Origin: a virus | DNA: 31,290 bases | Strand: one strand, 5' to 3' | IMG/VR virus record: IMGVR_UViG_3300007541_000109 | Span: 1-31,290 of that record | Shown: in pieces, positions 1 to 9,291 of the stretch | Position numbering within the stretch: the first letter of the stretch is position 1 | How the letters are laid out: each line of letters opens with the position of its first letter | Notes under the pieces: generated by a model | What the model was told of the DNA's origin: nothing | The model's input: only the letters and a program-made list of their open reading frames with translations | Databases searched by the model: none | Position numbers and translations under genes: made by a program

Positions 1-648
1 CTCGGCTGTGGTTACAGACACTCTCTGGCTTCTTAGATTGCGCGTGGCCCTAGGGTTGGTCATCTGAGCCACTGCCACGTAGCCAGCAGGCCACCAGAGG
101 TTAGACGTGTTGGCGCTAAAGGACAAGGCTGAGGTCCCAGCAATGTGAGCGCTAGCCTCTGAGGAGCGTAGGCTGTAGATCTCATCGGTGTCGGCGTCGG
201 CAGTCTGCCATGATGCAGAGCTAGGATCAAAAGGAGTAAATACCCTGTTTATAATCTCTAGAGAGCCGTTACCCTCACACCTAATGTTGTGGAGGTGAAT
301 ATCACCGAGGTCTCCAGAAAGTGCAACCTCGATTAAAGTGGGCTGGCGCAGGACCTGAGGCAAAGCGTCGATTGCGTCTTGGACAGTTGTGAAGACGTTA
401 GCGCTGGCGTCGGAGGCCGTTGGAATGCTAGAAGATACGCATAGTGCCAGCCCTGGTAGTGATGAGGTGGCCCATCCTGTGGCCTTCTCCCACAGGTAAT
501 AGGAGCGCTCCTCAACGTCGTGCAGGGGAAGGTTATCAGTTTCCCAGTTATAGAATGCAGAACTATCGAACTTAGTTACGATAGGATTCCAGTAGTTGAA
601 CAGGGTTACTCCAGCAGAGACGCTGTAAAGGTCGTTGGGGTCGAACAT
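1..648 (-). CDS. Tail fibre/spike protein, N-terminal part (beta-helix-like), runs off the window
   Basis: An open frame of exactly 216 codons begins at the ATG complementary to 646-648 and is still open at base 1, so the C-terminal part is missing. The start lies 3 nt beyond the stop of the upstream gene (652-654). Residues 30-55 carry an aromatic and acidic stretch (YNWETDNLPLHDVEERSYYLW). After it, near residue 87, comes FTTVQDAIDALPQ and then short beta strands rich in Ile, Asn and Gly, as in the pectate-lyase-like right-handed beta-helix of phage tail spikes. Its place at the end of the baseplate operon also fits a fibre or spike. The fold is inferred from pattern only. No catalytic residues can be assigned, and depolymerase activity is possible but not shown. 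Confidence 0.7.
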   Translation of the reverse strand, partial: MFDPNDLYSVSAGVTLFNYWNPIVTKFDSSAFYNWETDNLPLHDVEERSYYLWEKATGWATSSLPGLALCVSSSIPTASDASANVFTTVQDAIDALPQVLRQPTLIEVALSGDLGDIHLHNIRCEGNGSLEIINRVFTPFDPSSASWQTADADTDEIYSLRSSEASAHIAGTSALSFSANTSNLWWPAGYVAVAQMTNPRATRNLRSQRVSVTTAE

Positions 649-651
649 GGC

Positions 652-1227
652 TTAGAACTGTATGGTCCAGAGGAAGATCAGGGAGAAGGCGTCGGTCTTC
701 TTGATGCCTGCGAAGGGCCTATAGGCCACTAATATAGGTGAGGCTGGGACTAGCCCCTGAGGATTGTTCATGAATAGTCCAACCTCTGTAAGCTCGTCTT
801 GAATGTTGGCAGTCTGGTCATCTAGGACCAGGGTGAATCGGACAGCAGTCTTGGATAGCCTGTGAATGTTACTGTATCTGATAGATACGAAGTCCTTGGC
901 TACACCCAGAGAACCGTTCTCAATAGCGCTCCTGCTGGTTACTACCGCTCCACCATCGCCGTAGTCTGCGTCAGTTAGTGCTGAACTTAGGGCGAAGATT
1001 TCTGGTCCATAGTTATTTACGTCTCCTGAGACGCCAACCTGGAACTGCCCGATCTGAAACCCCTCGATATCCTCGCTACCTGAGGCTGAGAATAAGTGGG
1101 ATAGGGCTACACCCATTCCAGAGGTAATCACGTTGTGATCATCCCATACAGTTTCCTCAGTGCCGTCCTTGTATATCTTTAAAATGGTAAGGTGGCCTGT
1201 GGGTGTCAGCTTGCTCTTCTTGCCCAT
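652..1227 (-). CDS. Tail-tip/fibre attachment protein, single-domain paralogue
   Basis: This 191-aa protein is essentially one copy of a domain also present in the next two upstream genes. It opens with GHLTILKIYKDG, then DDHNVITSGMGVAL near residue 30. It closes with VRFTLVLDDQ, LTEVGLFMNNPQG, ILVAYRPF and a final FSLIFLWTIQF. The same landmarks in the same order are at the N-terminus of the 735-aa neighbour. No enzyme motif is seen. It is probably a virion protein at the tail tip that connects or caps fibres. It is the only gene in the run with a clear upstream gap (17 nt), and no strong ribosome-binding site precedes its ATG. Function is inferred from position and paralogy. Confidence 0.75.
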   Translation of the reverse strand: MGKKSKLTPTGHLTILKIYKDGTEETVWDDHNVITSGMGVALSHLFSASGSEDIEGFQIGQFQVGVSGDVNNYGPEIFALSSALTDADYGDGGAVVTSRSAIENGSLGVAKDFVSIRYSNIHRLSKTAVRFTLVLDDQTANIQDELTEVGLFMNNPQGLVPASPILVAYRPFAGIKKTDAFSLIFLWTIQF

Positions 1228-1237
1228 ACTTTTATGT

Positions 1238-1243
1238 ATTATA
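1238..1243 (-). promoter_or_regulatory. Possible -10 element (TATAAT) in the 17-nt gap
   Basis: On the minus strand the gap reads GTATAATACATAAAAGT before the ATG at 1227. It contains a perfect TATAAT hexamer, which also resembles a T4-type late box (TATAAATA) with one base missing. No matching -35 was found, and the predicted transcript would have a leader of only a few nt. It could simply be an AT-rich linker. Confidence 0.2.
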
Positions 1244-1244
1244 C

Positions 1245-3452
1245 CTAGAGTGTGAAGCGGGTTTCAGTCTGCCCGCTGTTATTTGTTCTTACTCCCCCGA
1301 TTGGGGTATTGAAGCAGTCCATTGCTGGGTAATAAGGGTCCGCAGAAGGTCCTTGCTCAAACATTAATCCAGCCATCATAGTTCCAGAAACATCTACAGG
1401 AACTGAAGTATCCACCATGGTTCCTGAGTCTAGAACGTGTGGGTATACCTTATAAGACATCTCTTCCCCGATGTATGATGATACGAACCCTGCCGCAGTA
1501 AAGGCTACGCGATACCATCCACCCCCAATAGTATCAACGGAGGTGCTTCCTACGGACAGTCCATTAGAGGCTCCTGCAAAGGGGCTTACTACTCCAGAGT
1601 TCCACTCCCACACCATCCTCACGTAGGAGCCATTCCCTAGAGCAACCTCCGTGGTAAAATACTTTGAGCTTGCAATAGTGTCGTCTTCGTCTGGAACTCC
1701 AGTTAGAGTAGCAGTTCCGAAGTCTCTTACAAACATACTTAAGGTCCATGTAGTAGAAGATGAGACATCGTATGGGAACCTTTCTACCTGCATACCGCTA
1801 GAGCGACCCAAACCATCTACCTGTAGAGGGACTCTGGACTCTGTGATGTAAGGTGCAGCGTAGTCGGACCCAGGCCAGACGTAGTATTCCTTGGGGACGT
1901 AGACAATCTGAGAGCCTCCATAGGGCAGAGGTCCAGAGGCGTCTAGTGTCTTAAGAATGAAAGGTTGTGGAGGATCAGCCGTGTAGGTCGTAGAGGTTTG
2001 GTAATCCTTGGTCCTCTGGTTGCCCACATGGAAGTAGGAGGGACCGCCCACGAAGTTCCTGTAGCGTCTATCATTAGGTGAGTCGAAGTCTCCTGGAGAG
2101 GAGGACACATCTCGGTAACCTAGTAGTGGGTCTGGGACTTCATGGGAATCGAAGTTTACAGAGTTGCCTACTCGGTTCATCCTCCCATAGGTTGGAGCTA
2201 CAGGGTTGTGGGCGCTGACAATGTAATCAAAGCCAGCCACTGCATCAATGGTGAAGTCGTGGGAAGTTACCCCTGATGGAATAGTGACTGTATAAGGACC
2301 ATTGTATGTTCCACCATTGGATGAAACCTCCAAGTATACAGTCATCTCCTCGGTTGAAGAGGAGTCTAGGAGGATAGTTTGTGTGGTGTCAGCAATGATT
2401 GCGCTATCAAACTCTAGCTGTGGGGCAGTTGCCGAGGAGGTCAGGACGAACTCCATGGTAGATGGCTTGCCGTAGTAGAACTTATCAGCAATGTTCCTGT
2501 CCCCAGAGTAGCTAAGGAGATGTAGCTTGAGTGTCTTGGGAGTGAACCAACCCTTACCGATATTCCTCACTACCTGATTCATCTTCTGCTCCCCTGGTGT
2601 GAAGAGCAGTGAGGATGCGGTTAGGCTGTAGTGGACACCTTCTACTGCATCACCCGTGGATGAGAATACTAGTAGCCCTGAGGACTGCACTGGGTTCAGT
2701 GTCTCTACCTGCGCTACGAACAGATCCCCTGAGGACAATGCTTTGGTAAACTGATCCCCAGGCTCAACACCCTTGACGGTAGGATACCAGTAGATAGACT
2801 CAGCAATCTTATCAGAGAAGAAGTCTGAGTTAGCGAAGTCGATGACCCATTCTAGGTCGATGCTGAACTCGTTAGTCTTCTCAATAGGCTCCATCAGTGG
2901 CTTGTATGCAGCCAGGATCATAAGATCCTCGTCCTTATGCCCCTCTGGGTTAGCGATGTATAGCCCAAACTCACGCAAAGTCTGACCTACTAAACCCTCA
3001 CGGTCAAGGTTGAGCTTGACACGAATGGCGTCACCCTCAATAGTGGTGACGTTTTGTGGAGGCAGCTTGGCGAATACTCCACCAGACGTAGTATACACTA
3101 CGTCCTTATCCTCTACCCACTTAGTCTCTACTGTGATAGCAGAGCCCTCATCAGCACGGATTGTGGACTCTAGACCATATCCGTCCACTGACGATACTGG
3201 AGATGCTAGCTCGTATAGACAGTTACGCACAGAGTCTGGCTGTGCGTCTGAGTAGTTCTCACTATCGTAGTGCGTTCCGCTTCCTGCTGCCCAATATCCT
3301 AATTGGAAATCTCTCATCTTCCTGAATGGAGAAGAGGTTAGCAGGTTGGTAATGGCGATACCAAATCCATCAGTCACCGTGTTGTCATAATCCACGGGGA
3401 CAATCTCTACGCGGTCTTCGTAGACCTTCTTGACAGTTAGGTAGCCTCTCAT
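1245..3452 (-). CDS. Large tail fibre-like protein: paralogous N-domain, Calx-beta-like segment, carbohydrate-binding-like C-domain
   Basis: A 735-aa protein. Residues 1-207 match the whole 191-aa neighbour (GYLTVKKVYED, DYDNTVTDGFGIAI, LREFGLYIANPEG, ILAAYKP, FSIDLEWVIDF). Around residues 255-320 a segment with EGVHYSL and LLFTPGEQ looks like a Calx-beta repeat. Residues ~565-705 contain TWTLSMFVRD and GGGWYRVAF, a pattern typical of carbohydrate-binding beta-sandwiches in phage fibres. The frame also opens at a TTG 21 nt upstream (3473). I chose the ATG at 3452 because it forms an ATGA overlap with the upstream stop and has GAGGG about 7 nt before it. Likely a virion adhesin; the ligand is unknown. 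Confidence 0.75.
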   Translation of the reverse strand: MRGYLTVKKVYEDRVEIVPVDYDNTVTDGFGIAITNLLTSSPFRKMRDFQLGYWAAGSGTHYDSENYSDAQPDSVRNCLYELASPVSSVDGYGLESTIRADEGSAITVETKWVEDKDVVYTTSGGVFAKLPPQNVTTIEGDAIRVKLNLDREGLVGQTLREFGLYIANPEGHKDEDLMILAAYKPLMEPIEKTNEFSIDLEWVIDFANSDFFSDKIAESIYWYPTVKGVEPGDQFTKALSSGDLFVAQVETLNPVQSSGLLVFSSTGDAVEGVHYSLTASSLLFTPGEQKMNQVVRNIGKGWFTPKTLKLHLLSYSGDRNIADKFYYGKPSTMEFVLTSSATAPQLEFDSAIIADTTQTILLDSSSTEEMTVYLEVSSNGGTYNGPYTVTIPSGVTSHDFTIDAVAGFDYIVSAHNPVAPTYGRMNRVGNSVNFDSHEVPDPLLGYRDVSSSPGDFDSPNDRRYRNFVGGPSYFHVGNQRTKDYQTSTTYTADPPQPFILKTLDASGPLPYGGSQIVYVPKEYYVWPGSDYAAPYITESRVPLQVDGLGRSSGMQVERFPYDVSSSTTWTLSMFVRDFGTATLTGVPDEDDTIASSKYFTTEVALGNGSYVRMVWEWNSGVVSPFAGASNGLSVGSTSVDTIGGGWYRVAFTAAGFVSSYIGEEMSYKVYPHVLDSGTMVDTSVPVDVSGTMMAGLMFEQGPSADPYYPAMDCFNTPIGGVRTNNSGQTETRFTL

Positions 3453-5047
3453 TCTATAACCCTCAGTGTCCAAGTAATCTCCAAGTCCCTCTCGTCAGAC
3501 GCCCCTGGAGTAGTTCCCTCGTCAGGAAGGAATGTTAGTGGGAAGTTGAATACCTTCTTTGCAATCATTCTCCACCCAGGGACATGCAGTCCAAGGGTAA
3601 ACACACCACCCATAAGATCAGCCCATCTTCTGTCACCAGGGTTAAGGGTGATGGTGTAATCTATCTCACCAGTAGAGGAGAAGTTAACAGGGTCGTAATA
3701 TACCTTTACGTGACCTGCTGTTCCTCCTGCATAGGTTGGAGTGGACCCTGTGAAGAATCTTGGGTATGCCACCTTGATATAACCTTCCTGATCTACAGAG
3801 TTAGTATCTGCAAGGACGGCTGTGTTAGAGTGAGTCAGAGTGGTCATCGGATCATCGTAGCTGTCCAGGGACGAAACCATGTTGTATGTAATGTCCGAAG
3901 GAGGATAGCCTGATATCCATCGCATGTCAGCGTGGACCACCTGTGAGGACAGGTCTGTCCCTGCGGTCCAACCCTCGACATAATTATGTATGGGGGTAGA
4001 GGGAATACTTCCCTCATAGATGGACAGACCTAAGTTGTGACCTTGTGGAAGAGATAGGGAAGTGGCGGTCTCGTATGGAGTCCTGGTAATCTCCTGTCCC
4101 TTAGTATCATAAGGGGTAGGGTTTGCGGGGTAGGAGGCGATGACGTTGTAGGCAGACAGGTCAGAAGTAACTGTTCCAGGTCCTGATAAGAAGAACATGC
4201 CATGCCTATCGGCGTTCACCACTGAGGATGCTATCAGTGGGAATGTATCCTCCTCGGATGCGAACGTGAACTCATCGGTAGTTGAAGACATGTAGTAGTT
4301 CACTGGGACAGATCCGACGTGCATGGCGGGTCTTCTCATGTCCAGTCTTCCGTAAGCGCCTCCTGCGGTGATTAGGCTGTTGTGATTAGCGTCACCTGTA
4401 ATAACAATACCAAACTCTAGTTCAGTAGTGTTAGAGGTTAGAGTTCCAGGGACGAGACATACACGATACCAATCGTTGGCTAGCTTCTTAATATACCCGT
4501 GCTGCTCGTCTACAAGAGTAGGAATGCCAGAGGCATCCCATCTTAGGTTTATGGCTACCTCGTTACCCCATACATTTCCAGATACAGTGGTGTAGGAGCT
4601 TCCGTCTGTGGCTGATGCAATAGGTAGTTGGTAGTCGTATCGCAAGTCTACCTCAAAGGAAATAGGATCACCTTGTAATCCCTCCTCAAGGTAGCTGCTG
4701 ATTAGAGGCGTCTTAATAGCATCGTCTGGTGCTCCAGCAGCGATGTTGAAGTAACCCTCCATGTCGAACATCTGACCTGTTCCAGTAGTCCTCCAGTAGT
4801 CCACTACCTCAGATCCACGAACTAGGTTGTGCAGCTTATATGCGTGCATATTTGCAGCATATGCTGCTTGTGTAGTGCCCATGGTTACTCCTCGCACAAC
4901 ATAGTTAAACACGCTGGAGAGGTCCCCTGAGGTGTGAGGAGGGGCGGTTAGGATATCAACCAATGTCTCTGCTGCACCATCAACGATAAGGTTATCCTCC
5001 TTGTATAGGACCTCACCATTCCTGCGAACTGTAACTACTCCTTTCAT
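3449..5047 (-). CDS. Tail fibre-like protein with a split paralogous domain and a carbohydrate-binding-like insert
   Basis: A 532-aa protein. The first ~60 residues (GVVTVRRNGEVLYKEDN, VDGAAETLVDIL) match the opening of the 735-aa and 191-aa neighbours. The closing part of that domain appears only at the C-terminus, from about residue 450: a strand resembling the LNLD strand, FTLGLHVPGWRMIAKKVF, then a final LEITWTLRVIE. Between them lie nearly 400 residues, including a beta-sandwich-like piece with LANDWYRVCLVPG (about 170-185), related in pattern to the GWYRV piece in the neighbour. The start shares one base with the upstream stop (TGATG), implying translational coupling to the gp7-like gene. 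Tail-tip location is inferred. Confidence 0.75.
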   Translation of the reverse strand: MKGVVTVRRNGEVLYKEDNLIVDGAAETLVDILTAPPHTSGDLSSVFNYVVRGVTMGTTQAAYAANMHAYKLHNLVRGSEVVDYWRTTGTGQMFDMEGYFNIAAGAPDDAIKTPLISSYLEEGLQGDPISFEVDLRYDYQLPIASATDGSSYTTVSGNVWGNEVAINLRWDASGIPTLVDEQHGYIKKLANDWYRVCLVPGTLTSNTTELEFGIVITGDANHNSLITAGGAYGRLDMRRPAMHVGSVPVNYYMSSTTDEFTFASEEDTFPLIASSVVNADRHGMFFLSGPGTVTSDLSAYNVIASYPANPTPYDTKGQEITRTPYETATSLSLPQGHNLGLSIYEGSIPSTPIHNYVEGWTAGTDLSSQVVHADMRWISGYPPSDITYNMVSSLDSYDDPMTTLTHSNTAVLADTNSVDQEGYIKVAYPRFFTGSTPTYAGGTAGHVKVYYDPVNFSSTGEIDYTITLNPGDRRWADLMGGVFTLGLHVPGWRMIAKKVFNFPLTFLPDEGTTPGASDERDLEITWTLRVIE

Positions 5048-8000
5048 CAGTTGGTCACCGTAATATCCATGGGCCTTCTCACGTTCCAGTTGGTTGGCTC
5101 AAATGCACCATCAGCATATGTTCTGTAATTCATTCTAGCTCCACCAGATAGCTCGAAGTCTAGCTCTGATAACGTCTGCTCTCTGCTATATTGAGTATCA
5201 GCCAAATCCTTATATGCCCTGAGGATTGTAAGGGTTTGCTCAGGAGTTATTTGATACGTCGCTGTATCATTATAGATAACATTAGACCCTAGCTTCTTTC
5301 CAGTAAGGCGTAGATTTGGGAAATTTGTCCCGAACTTAGTAAAGTTCTGTTGTGTAAAAAGTCCCTCAAAAGGTCTCTCTGGCATGAAGTTTCCAGAGTT
5401 GTTAAATCCCTCTATCATTACAGCGCTCACGCTCTCATACAAATAAGGCTTTAGTATTAGTTGACCATTAGATGCTACACCCATCTCCAGAGTTAGTAAG
5501 TGGTCTCCATGATAAACCTTATCTCCTCTAATCTCTAACTCAACACCTGATGGGACGAAACTCCCGTCACTGTATAGGAATCTCACAGCATCCGTAGTAG
5601 TCTTCTGGATGGAACGGAAGTCGTAAGCTGATACGTCGAGTCCGATCTTGGTCATGTTATTAGCGGTAACGCTAAACATCTTGACACCATTTAAAGTCCA
5701 GAAAGACTCCTCATCAAGTGTGTTGAATGGAAAGACCTCTAGAACATACTTTTGATCCATTCGATGAACCTGTTTATGAGCTTGGTAATAGAATAGAGGA
5801 ACCTTGATGGGCTGGTTCTTTGTGTCAATGTCCAGCACTTGAACCTTAAAGTCCTCGTTGGATAGTGCTAGTAGAGACTGCTTAGGGAAGCTGTTGGTGT
5901 CACAGCTCTTAGGAGTTCCTATCAATGGTCCTCCTACGTGAGTATCCTTGTGGCATAGATTGTCACGGACAAAGTCCCTGGTTAGACCAGAGGCAGACAG
6001 CATCTCCCACTTACCGTTAGGCATGTAGTTCCAGAATACCCAGTTGCCGTAGTAATCCTGCTCTGGCTCAGTGTGGATCCAAATACCTGTCTGACCACCG
6101 CTCTTGCTAAAGGTCCCTTCTCTAAGGAACACTGAGGACATGTCTAGCTTGTAGTGGTGCTCAGGGAATAGAAGGTTCTCGTCACCATAATTGAAGGTAT
6201 ATCGCAGACGGGGGAAACGCGACCTTGCTTTCATGGTGACGAGAGTATTGTGTAGGAGAGGTGAGTCCTCATCCAGTAGACTATCGTCTGATGACAGAGC
6301 GTAAACAGAGATGTAGTTATTAGTAGAGCTTACAGAGTCTGTTACCTCTACACCGCTTATGTAAGTAACATCACGATACTCGTTAGTGCCGATAGGCATG
6401 TTCTCTACTCTACTTACAAGGAACCTGTCAGGTGATGCTGACACCATAAGATTCTCTTTGTCATCGAAGATGGTTCTGCAACGATTCTCGTTCTTCCCTA
6501 CCGTGTGCAGGTATGCGTTATACCATACAGGACCGAAGGTCTGGGACAGCACTGACAGTCCGCCGTCCTCCATCTCATCTAGGGTGGAATTGGATATACC
6601 TTCCCCTGCGATAGGAAGATAGACGTTCTCGTATAGATAAGCCATACCACCGAAAATGCCACGGTTCATCTTGAACTTGTCTAGAGGCACGTTGTATAGC
6701 GTCTCAGTATCCATCACATGCTCTGCCCACTTCTCGTTGGTTAGAGAGCCAAGCTCATCTACCCATGGACGCTGGTAGAGGAAGTTGTTGATCGTATACT
6801 CTAGTAGAGCGTTGGCCTCTACCTTAGCTCTCTCCATCTTCCACAGAAGAGTCTTAAACTCAGAGTAGTCGTCCCTGTAGGTGTAGTGATGGCACTCAGT
6901 CTTGTTGATGCTATCAAGTCCACGGGTGGGGAAGGTAGAAGATGTTACCACACCACTGAATACATGAGGAGAGTCTAAACTCTCGCAAGGACTCCACACA
7001 TCGTCGTCAATGGAAGCGAACTCTAGCGTGCTTGGGTTTAGACCTAGCACAGAGTATCCATCCACGGAACTGTTCTTGAACGTAGGTTGGTTCCACCCTG
7101 TCCTATCGAACATCTCTCCCTGGTTTATGGCGTTTACAAGGTTTCTTCTTCGCTTGGCATTTCTACCCCCACCAATAGCAGCTACAGGTCCACTAAGATC
7201 CACATTTTGGTTGCGCGGGAACCCGATAGGGATACCTGCAAGACGCATGTCAAGACTCGATAGCTGGTATCCAGCGAAAGCGCCCTCGCTCATGAAGTCC
7301 TTGAACTCGTAGTTCACTCTAGGGCATAGGTTTACCTTGGTGAATAGGTAGTCTTGACCCACTAAGTCTACGTGTAGCCTCTGAATTGCCTTCGCTGGTA
7401 TAAAGTCCTTGGTTGCTTTCAGAGCTTGAAAGAACTCTTCCCTACTGAACGCACCGAAGGTGAAGAAGCTATCAGTGAAGCTACCTGAGGAAATACTTAG
7501 GTCGAAGTGTGAACTCTTTCCAGACCACATTGGCATGTATTCAATCTTTTCCTGCTCGAACTCTGCGAATACATCAGCGTAGTTAGGAGGTAGTTCTAAG
7601 CTGCTTGTTAGAATTAACCATGCGTTGTTGTAATACTTCCCTGGTCTTTCTCCCTGGATAGTGTTGTCTAGGATAAACTCTTTCCAATCTAGAGCATACT
7701 GCTCAGGGACTCCCAGACAAATAACGCGATCCGTCAACCAGTCGATAAACTCAAAGGTAACATCGCAGTCCTTGTAGAAACGCTCGTCCTCGAAAGGAGG
7801 AACAACCATGGTGCGACCTCTGTATTTGAACCTGAACTGAAAAGGATCCCAGTCTGTAAACCTCTTTCCTCTGAGAGTGAATAGATGTGGGAACTGATGA
7901 CACCCATCTAGCAATATGTTGTCTATAACATATCGGATGTTAAGGTCTGTGCTTTCAGTTGAGAACTCTCCTCTTGCGAACTGGGTAGCCTCTTCCTGAT

Positions 8001-9291
8001 TCCATGTCTCGAAGCTGCGAACCTTAGACTCAGTGCGTAGGAGGTAGTATAGCTGGTTTGGGAGGTAGCTCTCGAAGAACTCTCCGTAGCTACTGTCGAA
8101 ATCGAACTCTAGTGCAGGAAGGATTACACGTAGAAGTTCCTTGAGACCTTGCTTAGTTCCCTTGCCTTGTAGAAGTCTTAGGGACTCTCTCAACTGCCTT
8201 CTGTGAGAGTCTGAGTTGTTGGTGTATAGAGTCCACCCTATGCTGTCTGCTAGGTAAGGTAGTAGCTCGGCTGGGCACTCGTTGATTGAGTGTAGAGTCT
8301 CAAGAGAAACTATCTGATCGTCAATGTCGGATACAAGCCAGCTAAGAGCCCTGATGAACTTGGATAGGTTGCCTTCCTTCTGTTGAGTGAGAATCTGTGC
8401 TGCTGCTACAGGGTCTACTCCTAGTTGGGATACCACTAAGCGGGCGTCTGGCTGGCTGTAGGAGATGTTGAACTGCGCTCCAGGAGAATCGTAGTATGCC
8501 TCCAGACTATCTCTAACCCAAGTATCCTCAGACTGAGAGAAGTTTGTAGGGTGCAACAATCCGTTTATAGTTATAATCTTTTCAAGACCTTGAGTTCCAC
8601 TGGTCCAAGTATCTGTTCCTGATGCAAATACCCCGTTGGCATAGAAGTTGTTCCATGTAGGTGATCCATGCTGAGTATTCCAAATGTATCTCTTGGCAAC
8701 TTCTAGTGCATCACCTACACCTAAAGTCTTACCTTCCCATAGCTCTGCCAGGACAGCAGGTAGGTAGTCCTTGAAGTCCTCATGGTTTAGGACAAAGAAC
8801 ATACCTAGTGAGTTTAGCAAGTATGTATAAGTCTCTTCCTTAGTGTCACCATATACCTGTTGCGTAGTGGTTTGTATTTCTGGCGTTACTCCAGCAATAC
8901 CACATCGAATGGTTGCTAGGAAAGTCTCTAGGAAGCTCTGAAACTCCTCCTTAGTCTGGTTGTCAGAAATGCTGTATCCCTGAGGCTTGAGAATCTCTAG
9001 GTCGAACTGCTCTGGTGTTACAAGCGTAGTCTCGTTCTGCTTGATGACATAGTTAGGAAGCTCTGTAAGAGTCTGACCATCCCATCCTAGCAGGGAGGCA
9101 ATAGGCTCCACTGCGTGAACGTCGTAAATGTCATGGAAGTTATCAAGGATGTTAATATCACCAATGATAGCGACAGAGAACAAATCTGCCTGCTCATGTG
9201 TCTGATCCTTAATATCCTCTGCGAAGTAGTAGCTAGGGATTAGCTTCCTTATCGCATCGACATAGTTACGCTTGTAATAGGGCTTAGACAT
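5047..9291 (-). CDS. Baseplate wedge protein, gp7-like / P2 gpI-like
   Basis: A very long 1414-aa protein directly downstream of the gp6-like gene, overlapping it by 8 nt. Residues ~310-390 carry the Tail_P2_I (gpI) pattern: a helix with WLVSDIDDQI, then CPAELLPYLADSIGWTLY, HRRQLRESLRLLQGKGT and LKELL. In T4, gp7 pairs with gp6 to form the wedge and holds the same domain; in P2, gpI follows gpJ. The position right after gp25 and gp6 therefore supports a wedge role. T4 gp7 is about 1030 aa, so this version is considerably longer. The extra ~1000 residues after the gpI domain are beta-rich and unrecognised, and may form peripheral wedge or fibre-docking parts. Confidence 0.75.
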   Translation of the reverse strand: MSKPYYKRNYVDAIRKLIPSYYFAEDIKDQTHEQADLFSVAIIGDINILDNFHDIYDVHAVEPIASLLGWDGQTLTELPNYVIKQNETTLVTPEQFDLEILKPQGYSISDNQTKEEFQSFLETFLATIRCGIAGVTPEIQTTTQQVYGDTKEETYTYLLNSLGMFFVLNHEDFKDYLPAVLAELWEGKTLGVGDALEVAKRYIWNTQHGSPTWNNFYANGVFASGTDTWTSGTQGLEKIITINGLLHPTNFSQSEDTWVRDSLEAYYDSPGAQFNISYSQPDARLVVSQLGVDPVAAAQILTQQKEGNLSKFIRALSWLVSDIDDQIVSLETLHSINECPAELLPYLADSIGWTLYTNNSDSHRRQLRESLRLLQGKGTKQGLKELLRVILPALEFDFDSSYGEFFESYLPNQLYYLLRTESKVRSFETWNQEEATQFARGEFSTESTDLNIRYVIDNILLDGCHQFPHLFTLRGKRFTDWDPFQFRFKYRGRTMVVPPFEDERFYKDCDVTFEFIDWLTDRVICLGVPEQYALDWKEFILDNTIQGERPGKYYNNAWLILTSSLELPPNYADVFAEFEQEKIEYMPMWSGKSSHFDLSISSGSFTDSFFTFGAFSREEFFQALKATKDFIPAKAIQRLHVDLVGQDYLFTKVNLCPRVNYEFKDFMSEGAFAGYQLSSLDMRLAGIPIGFPRNQNVDLSGPVAAIGGGRNAKRRRNLVNAINQGEMFDRTGWNQPTFKNSSVDGYSVLGLNPSTLEFASIDDDVWSPCESLDSPHVFSGVVTSSTFPTRGLDSINKTECHHYTYRDDYSEFKTLLWKMERAKVEANALLEYTINNFLYQRPWVDELGSLTNEKWAEHVMDTETLYNVPLDKFKMNRGIFGGMAYLYENVYLPIAGEGISNSTLDEMEDGGLSVLSQTFGPVWYNAYLHTVGKNENRCRTIFDDKENLMVSASPDRFLVSRVENMPIGTNEYRDVTYISGVEVTDSVSSTNNYISVYALSSDDSLLDEDSPLLHNTLVTMKARSRFPRLRYTFNYGDENLLFPEHHYKLDMSSVFLREGTFSKSGGQTGIWIHTEPEQDYYGNWVFWNYMPNGKWEMLSASGLTRDFVRDNLCHKDTHVGGPLIGTPKSCDTNSFPKQSLLALSNEDFKVQVLDIDTKNQPIKVPLFYYQAHKQVHRMDQKYVLEVFPFNTLDEESFWTLNGVKMFSVTANNMTKIGLDVSAYDFRSIQKTTTDAVRFLYSDGSFVPSGVELEIRGDKVYHGDHLLTLEMGVASNGQLILKPYLYESVSAVMIEGFNNSGNFMPERPFEGLFTQQNFTKFGTNFPNLRLTGKKLGSNVIYNDTATYQITPEQTLTILRAYKDLADTQYSREQTLSELDFELSGGARMNYRTYADGAFEPTNWNVRRPMDITVTN

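Noticed and set aside
3453-3473. Upstream TTG start giving a 742-aa protein
   Set aside because: The ATG at 3452 forms the ATGA overlap typical of this operon and has GAGGG at good spacing. The paralogous domain begins right there.
4854-4867. 14-bp palindrome GCAGCATATGCTGC
   Set aside because: It lies inside coding sequence for an Ala-rich stretch and has no regulatory context; chance is enough.
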